Part shown: positions 11,401-22,029 of the stretch, in pieces
Layout: the number at the start of each line of letters is the position of its first letter
Position numbering within the stretch: position 1 is the stretch's first letter
Assembly: GCF_902459465.1 (NCBI RefSeq)
Contig: NC_047078.1
Coordinates: forward strand, 9,572,333-9,636,332
Origin: Asterias rubens
Lineage: Eukaryota; Echinodermata; Asteroidea; Forcipulatida; Asteriidae
DNA length: 64,000 bases
Reading direction: 5' to 3'
The notes under the pieces: generated by a model
Told to the model about the DNA's origin: nothing
What the model saw: only the letters and a program-made list of their open reading frames with translations
Database searches by the model: none
Made by a program: the position numbers and the translations under genes

Positions 11401-14400
11401 TTCTCCTGCCACAGTGTAATAGGAAACACAACTATTCTTTTGTTCGGCCTTATCAGAAAAAGCAGGGCAAAAGTTCATAATTAATAAAGCTTTCAAGCAG
11501 AAAATACTGCTTAGCAAGGTTAATTGCTAAGCGAAATATTATTAGTGGGGCACCAGTTGTAAGAACGCATACTTTATGGAATCTTGGCTGGTAACCAGTT
11601 TCTGTTAAGCAATATTTCTCTGTGCTTAACAAGTTTTCATGCCTGACATGCTTTTTTAAATCGGGCCCTGAGCTTGAGTCCTGTCCGCTTATCTGCTCGG
11701 CCACAACACGGCCAATGACACAACCTGGTTGTTGGTTGGTAGGGTTACCCTGCCTTAAAAAAGGGCTGAGAATGTTCCAGAATCTAAAGCATCAACACCA
11801 AAACTGTAGTAACTTGCAAAGTATCTTTTCTATATAGCGCCCTCTCTTGGTTGTTACTGTTTAGTGTTGTTGTTGTTTACAAAATGGCTGCGGTTGAGTT
11901 CAGTCACGTATAAATAAAGCTTGTTCAGTTAAGTTAGTGATTGTTTCAACGACTGGTTATAACAAAAACATACTTTACTGTTTCTTGATAGGGCTAAGGT
12001 GCATGTCCTGCCTGAACATAACTCACAAATACTCTGATACATGTAAGCCAGGGCCCAATGTCATGGCTCTGCTTTTTGGAAAGCGTGAAATTTGCGCTAA
12101 AAGTACCGCAAACAATTCATGTTATTATTTCTTGTATTTATCGCTTGATCTTTAGTACCATTGTTACAAAAATATACATGTCATATTTTATAAACCACAT
12201 GGGAAACTGACATGGTAGATTTTGAAAATATATTTATAATAGTAAAACAAATAAATCAAATAAAATGTAATCTGATTTTTGACTATTCTTATAGCATTGC
12301 TACGGAAAATCCTCTGTGAGTCCCCGCCAAAGAGATGTACATTAGTGACCATGAAGAAAGACAGGTGGTTCAGTGGAAAAAGTAAGTTGGTAATCCAGTA
12401 TGCCTTTCATACCAAGACAACATTATTATCCCTATTCATCGTGCATACTTTCAGACCAATCCTCCATATTCCAAATCCCTTTATACACCTGGGTTAAGAG
12501 AAGCAGTTATGGTTAAATGCCTCGCACTAGGACACAATGTTTTTTGTTTTTTTGTTTTTACTGAGCAATCGCCTCTCATCAATAGGCCAGAAGGCCACTT
12601 CAGGGTGAGGACTTCACTAAACAGCCTTGGGCTACTGACCAAGTCAACTGCCCCCCAGGGGAATGTTGCCACCTACTCCTGGGGCTGAAATAGGGTTACC
12701 CCCTTCACGGTCCCTAAGGATATAGGCAAACATGTAGGTATCATCCACTCCTGTCTGGTAGAGCAGAATGCACTACCTTCCAAATTTGTTTTGAAGTTCT
12801 TTGCTTAATGTCACAAGTATCATGACTGGGATTCGAACCCACATTCTGCTTTTGACAAAACCAGAGCTTAGGTCTGGTGAACTAGACATCTCAGACATGA
12901 CATGCCACAAAAATGACTGGGATTCGAACCCTTCCTTTAATGATACAAACATCAGGACTTGAGTCCGATGCAGTAGAAATTGTTTGATTTTTGGTGATTG
13001 GTTGTTGATTATTGGTTTTTGAGTATTGATCATTTATTATTGACTATTGATTATTGGTTATTGATCACTGACTATTGAACATTGATGATTGATTACTGAT
13101 TATTGATTGTACGCAGTGCAAACACACAGACTACCGTCCAGCTCACCTACCTCATCAGGGTCCTTCAAGAGGATATGCTCGGGGAACGATCTATCGCCAA
13201 CCTCCAACATCAGAAGGTAAAAGCACGACCTCCTTCACTGATTCTAATAATTATAACAATAGTGGCTTTTTGTATAGCGCTCATATCTGTCATTAAGTGA
13301 TGTTCAAGGTGCTTTAAAGCCATTGGACCCTTTCGGTAAACAGTGTTGTCCAAGGCCCACACTTTGTGTACCACAACTTATATATAAAATAACAAACCTG
13401 TGAAAATTTAGGCTGAATCGGTCATCGGAGTCGGGAGAAAACAACGGAAAAACCAACCCTTGTTTCCGCGCATTTCGCCGTGTCATGATATGTGTTTCAA
13501 ATAAATCCGTAATTCTCGTTAACAAGAATTTATATTGTTTTGCTGTTTTCTCAAAAAGTAAAGCATTTCATGGAATAATATTTCAATGCCTTTGAAATGG
13601 AATAATATTTCAATGCCTTTCACCATTGCCTTCTGTAAACCCTGTAAGTTATTTGTAAATCTGTGAACTTTTTTTTTTTTTTTCTGAACCGAAAGGGTCC
13701 ATTGGCTTTAACATGAATTATTTATCTAGAAGGAGGTGTACAGCTACATTTTGAGTATGAGAAGCATGAGACCAATTCCTTTACATAGCACCATGTGCTG
13801 TGGCGCATTATGCAGCCAGTCAAACCAGGAACACCGGGGCGAACCCCTTCTCTTTATGATAAGTGCACTGGGTTCTTTTATGTGCATTACCCAAAACACA
13901 GGACCTATGGCTTTTTGTGCCATCCGAAGGATGCAATAATGATGGTTAAGTGTCTTACTTAAGCTCACAAGTGTCACGACCGAGACTCAAACCCACACTT
14001 TGCAGAAACACCAGGGGCCGATTTCACAAAGCAATAAAATTCATCGCAAGACAAATTTTCAGTATCACCATAGAGATTTGTATTGTGACATCACACTTTA
14101 CTTAGCAACTACGATTGATTTGAAGTTACGATCAATTTGAGACCTTTGTGAAATCGGCCCCTGAGCTTGACTCCAGTGTTCTTATCCGCCCGGCCACAAC
14201 ACGTGGGCGGCCATGACCTCTGTGGCATCATTGTAATTCCAGGCCTTGGTTAGAAAAATCAATGTTGCTTTCTGCACACGGGTAACTCATTTTGAAATCT
14301 TTGGAACTTTTATTTTTACAGAGAAAGCCCGGCCCCTTTCTCCAGCTCCCAGCCTATTCCTCATTTACTCCACCACGACCCCCAAGTGCCAGAGACGACC

Positions 14401-15241
14401 AAAGAATCAGTTGAAGAACTCATCCATGGAGTGAGTTTTTCTCAACCCGTCCACATTGACTCAATGTTACTGAGTAGTCAAATACAAAGCACACCAGGAA
14501 GCTCACAGGTGAGTCACAGAAAAAACAATTGTGCTTCTATAGATGACTAGAGCAGACTAGTCGAAATGTTGAGACCAAATACGAACCTAGTCCGTGGCAT
14601 TGAAATCAATAACAAGAACAGGGATGAGATTGTTCAGACTTTTGGCTGAATTCAGACTGTTTATGTCGGCCTGGTGAAGAAAATATTTTGTTCCACAAAT
14701 AAAGTAATCCTGCTCATTGGTCTACTTCTCTAGTGCTTTGGATACTGTTTCCAAAAGCTCCTTGGAATCTATAACCCCAGGGGTTACCAAATGGTAGAAA
14801 TGGCATCATTTCAACATACTTTTGAATTTGTATCCAAGTTTCAGACTTTTTCGTTAGTAATGACTCTCACCCCTGGAAGAAGTCCCCTCGATCAACCAAT
14901 GACCAAGCAAAAGTAGTAGTCCCATCCGATTTCCTACCTTCTGCCCAGGTACCAATTAATAGGCAGGACAATTCGTATTAGAATTGAGACGTCTTCCGAA
15001 TTCCGAAAATATACTTCCCAGTAGTGGAATAAATAGTAGCACAAGTTCTCAAAAGAACATAATGTTCACAGCAAAGAAGATATACACAAGGTGTTGGCGC
15101 AAAACAAATTGACATCGATAACTCACCATGCAATTCCTCCAAAATCACATTAATAGATTTTTTTACCAGTGGTAGGACAGGTTTGGGGCACAAGGAGCAA
15201 TTTGGTTTCTGAAGATGATCGGGGGCTTCTGGCTGGCTTGT

Positions 15242-15281
<40 letters not shown>

Positions 15282-18200
15282 CCGCAGAGACAGCAAGGGT
15301 CCGTTTCGCTGATCTCCTGTGTCCACGTCCTACAGGCTCAAGCCACATGTGGTTGATTCCGGCCAAGTTGTTGGGCCCAGGATGATCAAGGGCGGCCTCT
15401 AGGTCTCTTCCAGCCAGGAGCTGGTGCTAGGCCTCCCCTGGAGTTGATAAAGATGCTTAGAGTTTTTTTTAGCTGGGATGTTGTCAGCTAGGCGAGCGAC
15501 ATGACCGAAGAAGGCAGAGGGGCCGAGTTGAATTAGTTGGTTAATGGGGGCAGACATGTTCTTTGGATGACCTCATTGTTGTTGACAAAGTGGAACCACT
15601 GGATGCCGAGAATTGATCGTTGACACCTCATGTGGAACGATTCTAGTTGGTTGAGATCTGATTTGAGGAGGGATTTGGCTTGTACAGTTGAATGAATTTC
15701 ATTAAAGGCAGTGGACACTATTGGTAAATACTCAAAATAATTGTTATCATTAAACCTCACTTGGCAAGGAGTAATAGGGAGAGGGTGATAGTATAAAACA
15801 TTGTGAGAAACTGCTCCCTCTTAAGTGACGTAGTTTTCAAGAAAGAAGTTTTCCATGAATTTGATTTTGATACCTCAGATTTAGAATTTGAGGTATCAAA
15901 ATCAAGCATCTGAAAGCACACAACTTCATCTGACAAGGGTGTTATTCTTTCATTAATACCTCGCAACTTCTACGACCAATTGACGACCAATTGAGTTCAA
16001 ACTTTCACAGGTTTGTTATTTTATGTATATGTTGAGATGCACCAAGTGGGAAGACTGCTCTTTGACAATCAACCAATAGTGTCGAATGTCATTAATTATG
16101 AAGGGTCAGTCATCTGTGCTATTTCATACCTGAAATTCACATCATCTTGTAACTTTTATTTTCCTTTACCCCTACCCCTCCTCCTCCTAGACCCCAATGC
16201 AGAGATTTGTCAAACGGATGACCAGGGTATTCACAAATCTCAAATCAGATGATGCAATCAAGAAGCTGACTGCTGTGCTGGAGAAAATGGGCTACAATTG
16301 GAAGAAGACAACGGCTCGACAGGTAGGTAGCCCCCCTCCCAAATTCACTGCCTATTACGTGAATCACTATTAGGAGTAGACCCCTAAGCCTGGACAACAA
16401 GTGCGACTAGCGTCATACTCATATTGATTGCTTAGTCAAGTCGCGACTACCGTCTTTCAACTACTCGGTTAATCAGGGCGCCACTAGTATAAAAATAGTC
16501 ACAACTACCTGCTAGGTGAAATCATTGTGTCGCTATTCAGGACAACATAATTCACTTACGAAACACAATCGGACGTCAGTGACACAATCCTTCAATCCTT
16601 TCATCGTGAATCTTGCTATTGCGCCTGCGGCAAACATTCGCCTGCGGCAAACATTATGCCGCAATGCATCTTGGGAATTAAAAAATTTTCACTGCTAGTG
16701 TGGAAGTCGCAACTATTTCAGGCGCAACTAGTCGAGTAGTAAACTTCACTGATCGCCCAGGCCTAGTTGCCCAGTTGAGATTGGTGGGTGGCTCAGGGCA
16801 TGACAGTTTCTCTGGGTCACCGTCCTTAAAATTGAAGGAACACTGATCGAAACGGAGCGTACTCTACCTCATATTACAGAACTCCTATTGTCCATCTCTT
16901 GACACATTTATATTCTTTCCAAATCAGGTGACCATCACATCGCTAGACCGGCGAAAGAATCAGTTAATCTTCAAAGCACATTTGCACGACATGGACGACA
17001 AAGTTCTCATAGATTTCAGATTGTCAAAGGTAAGATTCTAACCCTAATTTTGAGCCTCTTGCTTTTTCTGTGTGCTTTCTGCCTCTCTCTCTCTCTCTAT
17101 TCATGTTTCTCCTGAAGACGAGCAGAGTATACAGTTTGAAACGTCGAGACCACACTGGCTCTTTTGAGAGCCAATACTTCCTCAAAAGAGATATACACAT
17201 GGTTGTACCAGCAAATTTACGAAATTTTTTTATAAGACACCTTTTGCTTGTTCTGTATTCTGGTTGGCTGAAACGCGGTCACGTGGGATGAACTACTATA
17301 GTCTAGTGATCGCGCGCCCGTGTTTTGCGAGTAATAGTACTTGAGTGGGCACTAGTCTTTGAAAATAGTGCCTGGTTACAGCACCCTCTCTTGACTTGAA
17401 CCGTGAACAGCAACTTCAGACCTTCCTTTTTTTTCCAGATTTCTGTTCTTATTTCACATTTAAGACCGAGCTGTGTTATAAAACACATATTGACTGGCAT
17501 TATTCGGTAACTAGTGTACGTCTATTCCCTCTCGGGCCTGTGAGTGACCAGAAGAGGGGCCTACTTCACTCGGCCTTAGGCCTCGGGGGAAATAGGTCGC
17601 TCTTCTGATCACTCAAAGTCCCTCGGGGGAATAGACGTACACTAGTTACCGAATAATGCCAGTCAATATGTGTATAATAGTTTCTTCCTATTTATCCACA
17701 CCATGCCAAGCTTCAAACAATACTTATTTCCACTTGACTGCTTCTGTTACACTTATACACCTGTTGATGTGTGTTGTGTTGTCTTTTAGCCTTCAAGCAA
17801 GAATCTGCTGGGGGCTAAGAGCAGGCCATTCACTACTTTGTTCATTTTCTATTTTTGAACATAAGAAACCCAGCTTGAATAGATCTTTCTGGCTTCCTAT
17901 TCTAGAACTTTTCATCTGCAAGTTGTTGCCATCACGTAGAAATAGTGACACAAGGGTCCAACTTCATAGAGCTTCTTAAGAAGAAAGTATAATTGCTTAC
18001 TTAATTTCTGCTAAGCAAAATTAAGCAGGGTACCAGTTACATTTGGTACATAATAAAGTATTTTAGATGGTTGACTTATTCTAGTAAGCTTAATTTTGGT
18101 TGTGCTGTGCTTAAAGGCAGTGGACACTTTTGGTAATTACTCAAAATAATTATAAGCATCTAACCTTACTTGGTAACAAGTAATTGGGAGAGGTTGATAG

Positions 18201-18724
18201 TAAGAAACATTGTGAGAAACGGCTCCCTCTGAAGTGAAGTTGTTTTTCGAGAAAGAAGTAATTTTCCACGAATTTGAGGTCTAAAAATTAAATTTGTGGA
18301 AAATTCCTTCGTTCTCGAAAACTACGTTACTCCAGAGGGAGCCGTTGCTCACAATGTTTTATACTATCAACCTCTCCCCATTACTCGTTACCAAGTAAGG
18401 TTTGATGCTAATAGTTTATTTGAGTAATTACCAATAGTGTCCAGTGTCTTTAAGCAGGGCTATTAAATTATACACTGAGCTTGAGTTCTGTGCTCGTAAT
18501 TGTTTGACCACAAAAGGCAGTGCAGCACAAGATGTTACTCTTTCAAAATGCATTTCACTGGAGCAGAGAAAAGAGTGAGGTTGCAGTGTTTGTTGCAATT
18601 TCAAGAATCCATCATTTTATTTTTACAGGGAGATGGTCTGGAGTTCAAGCGACACTTCATGAAGATTAAAGCAAAGCTGGCACACATCACCACGAAAGTA
18701 CCGCCGCTCACCCCTTTTGTCTAA
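5403..18724 (+). CDS. CHEK1: Checkpoint kinase 1 (Chk1), complete 12-exon coding region
   Basis: Chk1 is the nuclear Ser/Thr kinase activated by ATR after DNA damage or stalled replication; it restrains CDC25 and hence cell-cycle entry. Coding exons: 5403-5467, 6197-6296, 7224-7347, 8567-8701, 9067-9255, 9655-9759, 12295-12381, 13117-13216, 14322-14508, 16191-16322, 16928-17029, 18629-18724. All introns are GT-AG and the phases agree, giving 473 residues against 476 in human. Visible motifs: Gly loop GEGAYGE (16-22), Lys38, Glu55, HRDLKPEN (128-135), DFG (148-150), GTPPYVAPE (169-177). The regulatory tail keeps two SQ sites, SSSQP near 311 and SFSQP near 342, matching the human ATR sites Ser317 and Ser345. 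The C-terminal KA1-like region has VKRMTR and DGLEFKRHF. The ATG at 5403 gives [10 protein letters not shown], collinear with human. The 5' UTR is unresolved; a possible acceptor lies at 5361-5364. The introns hold many transposon insertions. Confidence 0.97.
5652..5777. repeat. Foldback MITE in CHEK1 intron 1
   Basis: The sequence from GCCGATTTCATG inward, through ACGCAACTGCGTAAGTCCAC, is repeated in inverse up to GTGAAATCGGC, forming a ~125 bp hairpin. It is followed at 5783-5840 by three copies of a ~21 bp unit (CACTCATAATTTTTGCCCAG). Confidence 0.65.
6474..6766. mobile_element. TTAA-flanked MITE (family 6) in CHEK1 intron 2
   Basis: The element runs from TTAAAGGAACATGTTGCCTT to its inverted end AAGGCAACATGTTCCTTTAA. 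The internal arms include GACGAGTTGGTCTATAAAAA and a central palindrome around TGACTCCCATAAATGGCCGA. A second copy lies at 63212-63602. The 144-codon open frame starting at 6597 lies partly in this palindrome and is not considered a gene. Confidence 0.75.
7484..7725. mobile_element. MITE family 4 in CHEK1 intron 3
   Basis: The left end GGGCCCAATTTCATAGAGCT and the right end AGCAGCTCTATGAAATTGG are inverted. The interior is rich in TTGCTTAAGCA. The family recurs at 20711, 49290, 50589, 51461 and around 56366. Confidence 0.7.
8240..8312 (+). repeat. tRNA-like sequence, probably a SINE head
   Basis: An A-box-like TGGTTTAGTTGGTATGACA is followed by a B-box, GGTTCGAATCC, with a pairable T stem (GTGGG/CCCAT). 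The acceptor stem can form only about five pairs. It lies inside CHEK1 intron 3, so a SINE or tRNA relic is more likely than a working tRNA gene. Confidence 0.45.
8757..9020. repeat. ~120 bp tandem duplication in CHEK1 intron 4
   Basis: The segment with TGACTGTAGATGCATTCACC and the preceding ATTGAATGG and AGACGGTAGGAG occurs twice. A third, partial and decayed copy follows, directly before exon 5. Confidence 0.6.
9380..9606. mobile_element. Decayed family 1 MITE in CHEK1 intron 5
   Basis: This fragment retains the family 1 right half: ATTTTATGCATGTTGTTGGG, then TACACCAAGTGAGAATACTG, then CAATTACCAAAAGG and CCTTTAA. The left terminus is not clear. Confidence 0.5.
11038..11196. mobile_element. 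MITE with cAMP-response-like TIRs in CHEK1 intron 6
   Basis: The left end AATAGACCTTATGCACATGA continues into CGTCA. The right end TGACGTCAATGCATAAGGTC runs into TATT. The two are inverted, and each arm carries a TGACGTCA-type octamer. A related copy is at 19425-19592. The rest of intron 6 (9760-12294) has a second repeat of family 4 type near 11455-11670 and AT-rich unassigned sequence. Confidence 0.7.
12790..12880 (-). repeat. tRNA-derived SINE head fragment, reverse
   Basis: On the - strand this reads GTGGGTTCGAATCCCAGTCA followed by TGATACTTGTGAC. The B-box and the adjoining ACTTGTG body match the SINEs at 50008 and 61577. It lies in CHEK1 intron 7. Confidence 0.45.
12976..13110. repeat. 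ATTGATTATTGGTT-type simple repeat before CHEK1 exon 8
   Basis: About 130 bases consist of variants of ATTGATT, ATTGGTT and ACTGATT. They end only six bases before the TACGCAG acceptor region of exon 8, so that acceptor has no normal pyrimidine tract. Confidence 0.7.
13228..14012 (-). mobile_element. SINE (reverse) interrupted by a family 2 MITE
   Basis: The same body segments as in 948-1310 flank a MITE at 13314-13711. The SINE reads ...GTTCAAGGTGCTT, breaks, and resumes at ...ACATGAATTATTT and GCTACATTTTGAGTATGAG. It ends in the inverse B-box region, GAGACTCAAACCCACAC, near 13982. It lies in CHEK1 intron 8. Confidence 0.65.
13314..13711. mobile_element. TTAA-flanked MITE, family 2
   Basis: The left end TTAAAGCCATTGGACCCTTT is inverted at the right as AAAGGGTCCATTGGCTTTAA. 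TTAA is present at both ends. This uninterrupted copy serves as the empty site for the nested copy at 56379-57281. Confidence 0.75.
14014..14162. repeat. Foldback MITE in CHEK1 intron 8
   Basis: The left end GGGGCCGATTTCACAAAG is inverted at the right as CTTTGTGAAATCGGCCCC. The element is ~150 bp and noncoding. Confidence 0.65.
15243..15690 (-). mobile_element. 3' fragment of a non-LTR retrotransposon with an ATTG-repeat tail
   Basis: On the - strand, translation gives [17 protein letters not shown] near 15600-15650 and then LPPLTN. Both resemble the segment after the reverse-transcriptase core in many animal LINE ORF2 proteins, where 'LE.FH.RCLR.IL.I.W' is common. An in-frame stop follows LPPLTN, so the copy is dead. 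The 3' end is a 39 bp tetranucleotide tract (CAAT on +, 15243-15281), typical of LINE tails. It is inserted in CHEK1 intron 9. The clade cannot be decided from this fragment. Confidence 0.65.
15702..16095. mobile_element. Family 1 TTAA MITE in CHEK1 intron 9
   Basis: It begins TTAAAGGCAGTGGACACTAT and ends in an inverted CAATAGTGTC...TTAA. It holds the family's internal hairpin (GATACCTCAGATTTAG and its complement) and the TACACC/TGCACCAAGTGGGAAGACTG right half. Confidence 0.75.
16383..16766. repeat. Diverged foldback MITE in CHEK1 intron 10
   Basis: CTAAGCCTGG with GCGACTAG and TCGCGACTACCG on the left corresponds in inverse to GTCGCAACTA, ACTAGTCGAGTAG and CCAGGCCTAG on the right. The short open frame at 16516 lies inside it and is not a gene. 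Confidence 0.5.
17483..17673. repeat. Long near-perfect palindrome in CHEK1 intron 11
   Basis: The left arm from ACACATATTGACTGGCATTA through ACGTCTATTCCC (17483-17529) is perfectly inverted at the right end, finishing CCAGTCAATATGTGT. The arms are about 47 bp without mismatch, followed inward by an imperfect stem and a GGCCTTAGGCC centre. The element is a foldback MITE. Confidence 0.8.
18111..18453. mobile_element. Family 1 TTAA MITE in CHEK1 intron 11
   Basis: The left end TTAAAGGCAGTGGACACTTT and the right end AATAGTGTCCAGTGTCTTTA are inverted. The flanking text (AACTTCATAGAGCTTCTTAA near 17960, AAGCAGGGC after 18453) suggests it landed in an older family 4 element. Confidence 0.75.
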
Positions 18725-19036
18725 ATGGACTAGGCTACAAGGGGTCATGATGAGACTTCACCGCCATGAAGGAATCAGTATTATCAGCAACTCAACATTA
18801 TTTTTTGAATAATCCTCTATCGCTGCGATCAAACTATTGAAACGTTTTCAAACAACTATCTTGAACATCTGACGTCTCACTTTGAGGCTCATGAATAACG
18901 CCAGATGCCTGCCAGTCTGGACGAGGTACCTGCCAGTCTGGACGCTGCCAGAGGTACCTTTGTCCTCCCATTCATTACACATGAAGATTCGCAGTTAATT
19001 CACACATAGATGTAGACCTACACATACTGAAAAGTG

Positions 19037-19042
19037 AATAAA
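19037..19042 (+). promoter_or_regulatory. Candidate CHEK1 polyadenylation signal (proximal)
   Basis: A canonical AATAAA lies 313 bases after the CHEK1 stop codon. A second lies at 20498-20503. Which one is used cannot be told from sequence. Confidence 0.45.
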
Positions 19043-19424
19043 ACAATGCTGCATTCAGACAATTGGAAGTGCAACCTGAAACAAAAAATTACCTTGGACC
19101 AATCAATCCACAGATATGTTCCCGGTGTTCCTGGCTGTGGCTGTTGTATGCGCCGTAGCACCTTGTAAACCCTTATAAGGTGCTACATAATTGGGTCTCA
19201 GAGTTCATCACTGCAATATTACCTATCTTTTTGAAAGTTTGTATATACTCAGCACATTGAGTACCTTATTTGGTAGACACTTGCGCTGTATAAGACTTCG
19301 ATATTATATGGAAAGCTTGTGTAAATGCATGTTTTCCTAGTGAAATCATTCGGCCTATAAGAGCAGTGTGGATAAAGACAGACGACCAGTCTTAAGTACC
19401 ACGGACATTTCGCAGCCAATGACC

Positions 19425-19592
19425 TCATAGACCTGCACAATTTCAGTAGGGCGCCCTCACCTAGAGGTCAAAAGGAGGTTGTTCACTGACCAATCCTGTG
19501 AGCCGTGCATACAAATTTGTGCGTTTTGATTGTTTCGTCACTATTTTCCTCTAAGGTCGTGGCTGGATGACGTCACTGCATAAGGTCTATTT
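19425..19592. mobile_element. MITE related to the 11038 element, CHEK1 3' flank
   Basis: It shares GAGGTCAAAAGGAGGTTGTT and the terminal TGACGTCACTGCATAAGGTC, running into TATT, with 11038-11196. The left terminus is decayed. Confidence 0.6.
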
Positions 19593-19835
19593 AGGGTGTT
19601 GTTTGTGCTTGTTTGCTCATCATAGACCTCGGAAATTCCCAGTATGTGTGCGTTAGGCGGTGAAGAGGTGCATGCTAGGGATCAAGTTTGATGCTAGCTA
19701 GATCTCATTCAACAGTTATGGGATTGTGGAAAGGTCTATATGTAGGAAGTTAAAGCTGTTATATAAGAACTTGTTTTTATGTCATTCTTTTCTTTTTCTA
19801 CTTTTCACTTTTAACCCACGGTGTCAAGTTGCTTG

Positions 19836-20221
19836 TTAAAGACACTGGACACTATAAGTAATTGTCAAAGACCAGTCTTCTCACTTGCTGTATCTCAACA
19901 TATGCATCAAACAACAAACCTGTGAAAAGTTGAGCTCAAACGGTCATCGATGTTGCGAGATATTAATGAAAAAAAAAACACCCTTGTCACACCATCCTTA
20001 CTCTATGGTCATACGTAGTTGTGTGCTTTCAGATGCTTCAAATCTGAGGTCTCAAAATCAAATTCGTGGAAAATTACTTCTTTCTCGAAAACTACATTAC
20101 TTCAGAGGGAGCTGTTTCTCAATATGTTATACCATCAAACTCTCCCTATTACTCGTTACCAAGAAAGGTTTTATGCTAATAATTATTTTGAGTAATCACC
20201 ACTAGTGTCCACTGCCTTTAA
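19836..20221. mobile_element. Family 1 TTAA MITE, CHEK1 3' flank
   Basis: It runs from TTAAAGACACTGGACACTAT to an inverted CACTAGTGTCCACTGCCTTT and TAA. The second AATAAA (20498-20503) lies just beyond it. Confidence 0.75.
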
Positions 20222-20710
20222 TGAGAGGCTGCAAGGTCAAATTGAGTTTTATGATGAACTCATTTCCAGATAAATAGAGTCATCATGAAAGTGATGAATT
20301 ATTGGGCTTTCAGATGGTAATATTGCACTGGAGGTTTTGTACTGGTATGAACAATACAAATCAGTGAGTTTTAGGGTTGAAATATATCTATGGAAGATTA
20401 GTACGTGTTTCAATGAGCTTTTGACTTAAACAATTTGCTGCTGAATCTTTTGTATTTTTGTCTCTGTTTTTCATCTCTTTTCTATTCCAAGAACCAAAAT
20501 AAATGTTTAATCAGGTGTCATTTCCAACCATCATCTTAATTTGCTAAGTTAATAAACAAAGGTATGCTGGGGACCAATTTCCTTTGATATATATTTTTGT
20601 AACTTGTAGAGAACGCTTTCTACTTACGTTATTAAAACAGTTTAACAATAAACATTTTTCTCATTTTCTCATTTGTTGTGTTTATGTCATAAATGTTAGG
20701 GTTAGTATCT

Positions 20711-20872
20711 AGGCCCAATTTCATAGAGCTGCTAAAGCAGACAATTTTGCTTACTGAGACAGTCAGGAACACCAGTCAGATATAGTGCAGGTGACATGGT
20801 ATTTTGGCTGGTAACCTTTGTCTGGTAAGCCTACTTTTGCTGTGCTTAGCTACTTTTTTATGAACTTTGGCC
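20711..20872. mobile_element. Family 4 MITE
   Basis: It begins GGCCCAATTTCATAGAGCTG and ends in a decayed CTTTTTTATGAACTTTGGCC. Confidence 0.5.
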
Positions 20873-21002
20873 GAGGGTTTGGTCAGGCTACTCACTCCTA
20901 CAAATCACATAAGATTGCCTGTTCTTTCTGTTTTGTTTTAGGGTTTGCAGTCTTTAGTTTTTAAAATAAAACCATGAACAAATCAAGAGAGAAAATTGTC
21001 CC

Positions 21003-21335
21003 AAAAACAAGGCTATAGCCTTGCGTACTTCTAAAATTTTGCTTGAAAATGCGTACTTATCAAATTTTGCTTGAAAATGCTATTTATCAAATTTTGCTTC
21101 TGCGTACTTAACAAATTTTGCTTGAAAATGCTGCGTACTTATCAGATTTTGCTTGAAAAAGCTACTTATCAAATTTTGCTTCTGCGTACTTATCAAATTG
21201 TGCTTGAATGTACTTATCAAATTTTGCTTGAAAATGCTTCAAGGCTTTAGCCTTGCGTACTTATCAAATTTTGCTTGAAAATGCTTCAAGGTTTTAGCCT
21301 TGCGTACTTATCAAATTTTGCTTGAAAATGCTGCT
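21003..21335. repeat. Tandem repeat of a TGCGTACTTATCAAATTTTG unit
   Basis: Around eleven irregular copies of TACTTATCAAATTTTGCTTG with GAAAATGC are joined by spacers of varying length. A longer period of about 57 bp (with AAGGCTTTAGCCTTGCG) is visible toward the end. No coding frame. Confidence 0.75.
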
Positions 21336-21607
21336 CTATTACTCGAAAGGTTTTATTCTAATAATTAATTTGACTACTTACCAATAGTGTTTACTGCCTT
21401 TGAGTGTTGACATAAAAAAGTACATGATCCTAGTTTTAATCTAAGTTTATAACAATTGCATTTATTGTGTTTTTCACTCATTAAATTTGAAGGGTGAATT
21501 CACCTGAAAAGCTGAAAAGGTTAAAAATGTTACTTGTCTGTTTGTTTGCATTTGAATTTTTTATATATTTGACTTTTCAATCATAATTTATATATAAATT
21601 TTATTAT

Positions 21608-21960
21608 TAAAGATGCTATGTCAGATTTTTGGCCGATTTGACCCAGAAAATTTGATTTAAAATTAAATAGGTATTTTGATGGGAGTCGAGAAAGTTACAA
21701 GCTTTCATTTGAGCCATTGCTCGAAAAAGTCCGCCAATTATTAGTAGCAGTGAAATTAAGTGCTCAAAATTAGTTTTTGTCAGGATCCCGACAATATATC
21801 ACATGACCAATTCTTATGTGTTTTATAAGAAACGTTTTAAATTTTTGTCATGGTTCCTGACCATTAAAAGTAAAAGTTAAACTTTTTTTCGTTAGAGCGA
21901 GTGATGCTCTTTGAAATACAATTCACTTAGAAAAATCTATTTTTTAATGTATCTTTAACT
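21608..21960. mobile_element. Possible TTAA MITE
   Basis: It starts TTAAAGATGCTATGTCAGAT and ends ATGTATCTTTAA. Only the outer ~10 bases are clearly inverted, so the assignment is weak. Confidence 0.35.
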
Positions 21961-22029
21961 CTATATTGTCCCTTCATAATCAAAAAAATAAAGTTCCATC
22001 AAAACGTCTTGGCTTTGGTATCACCGTTA

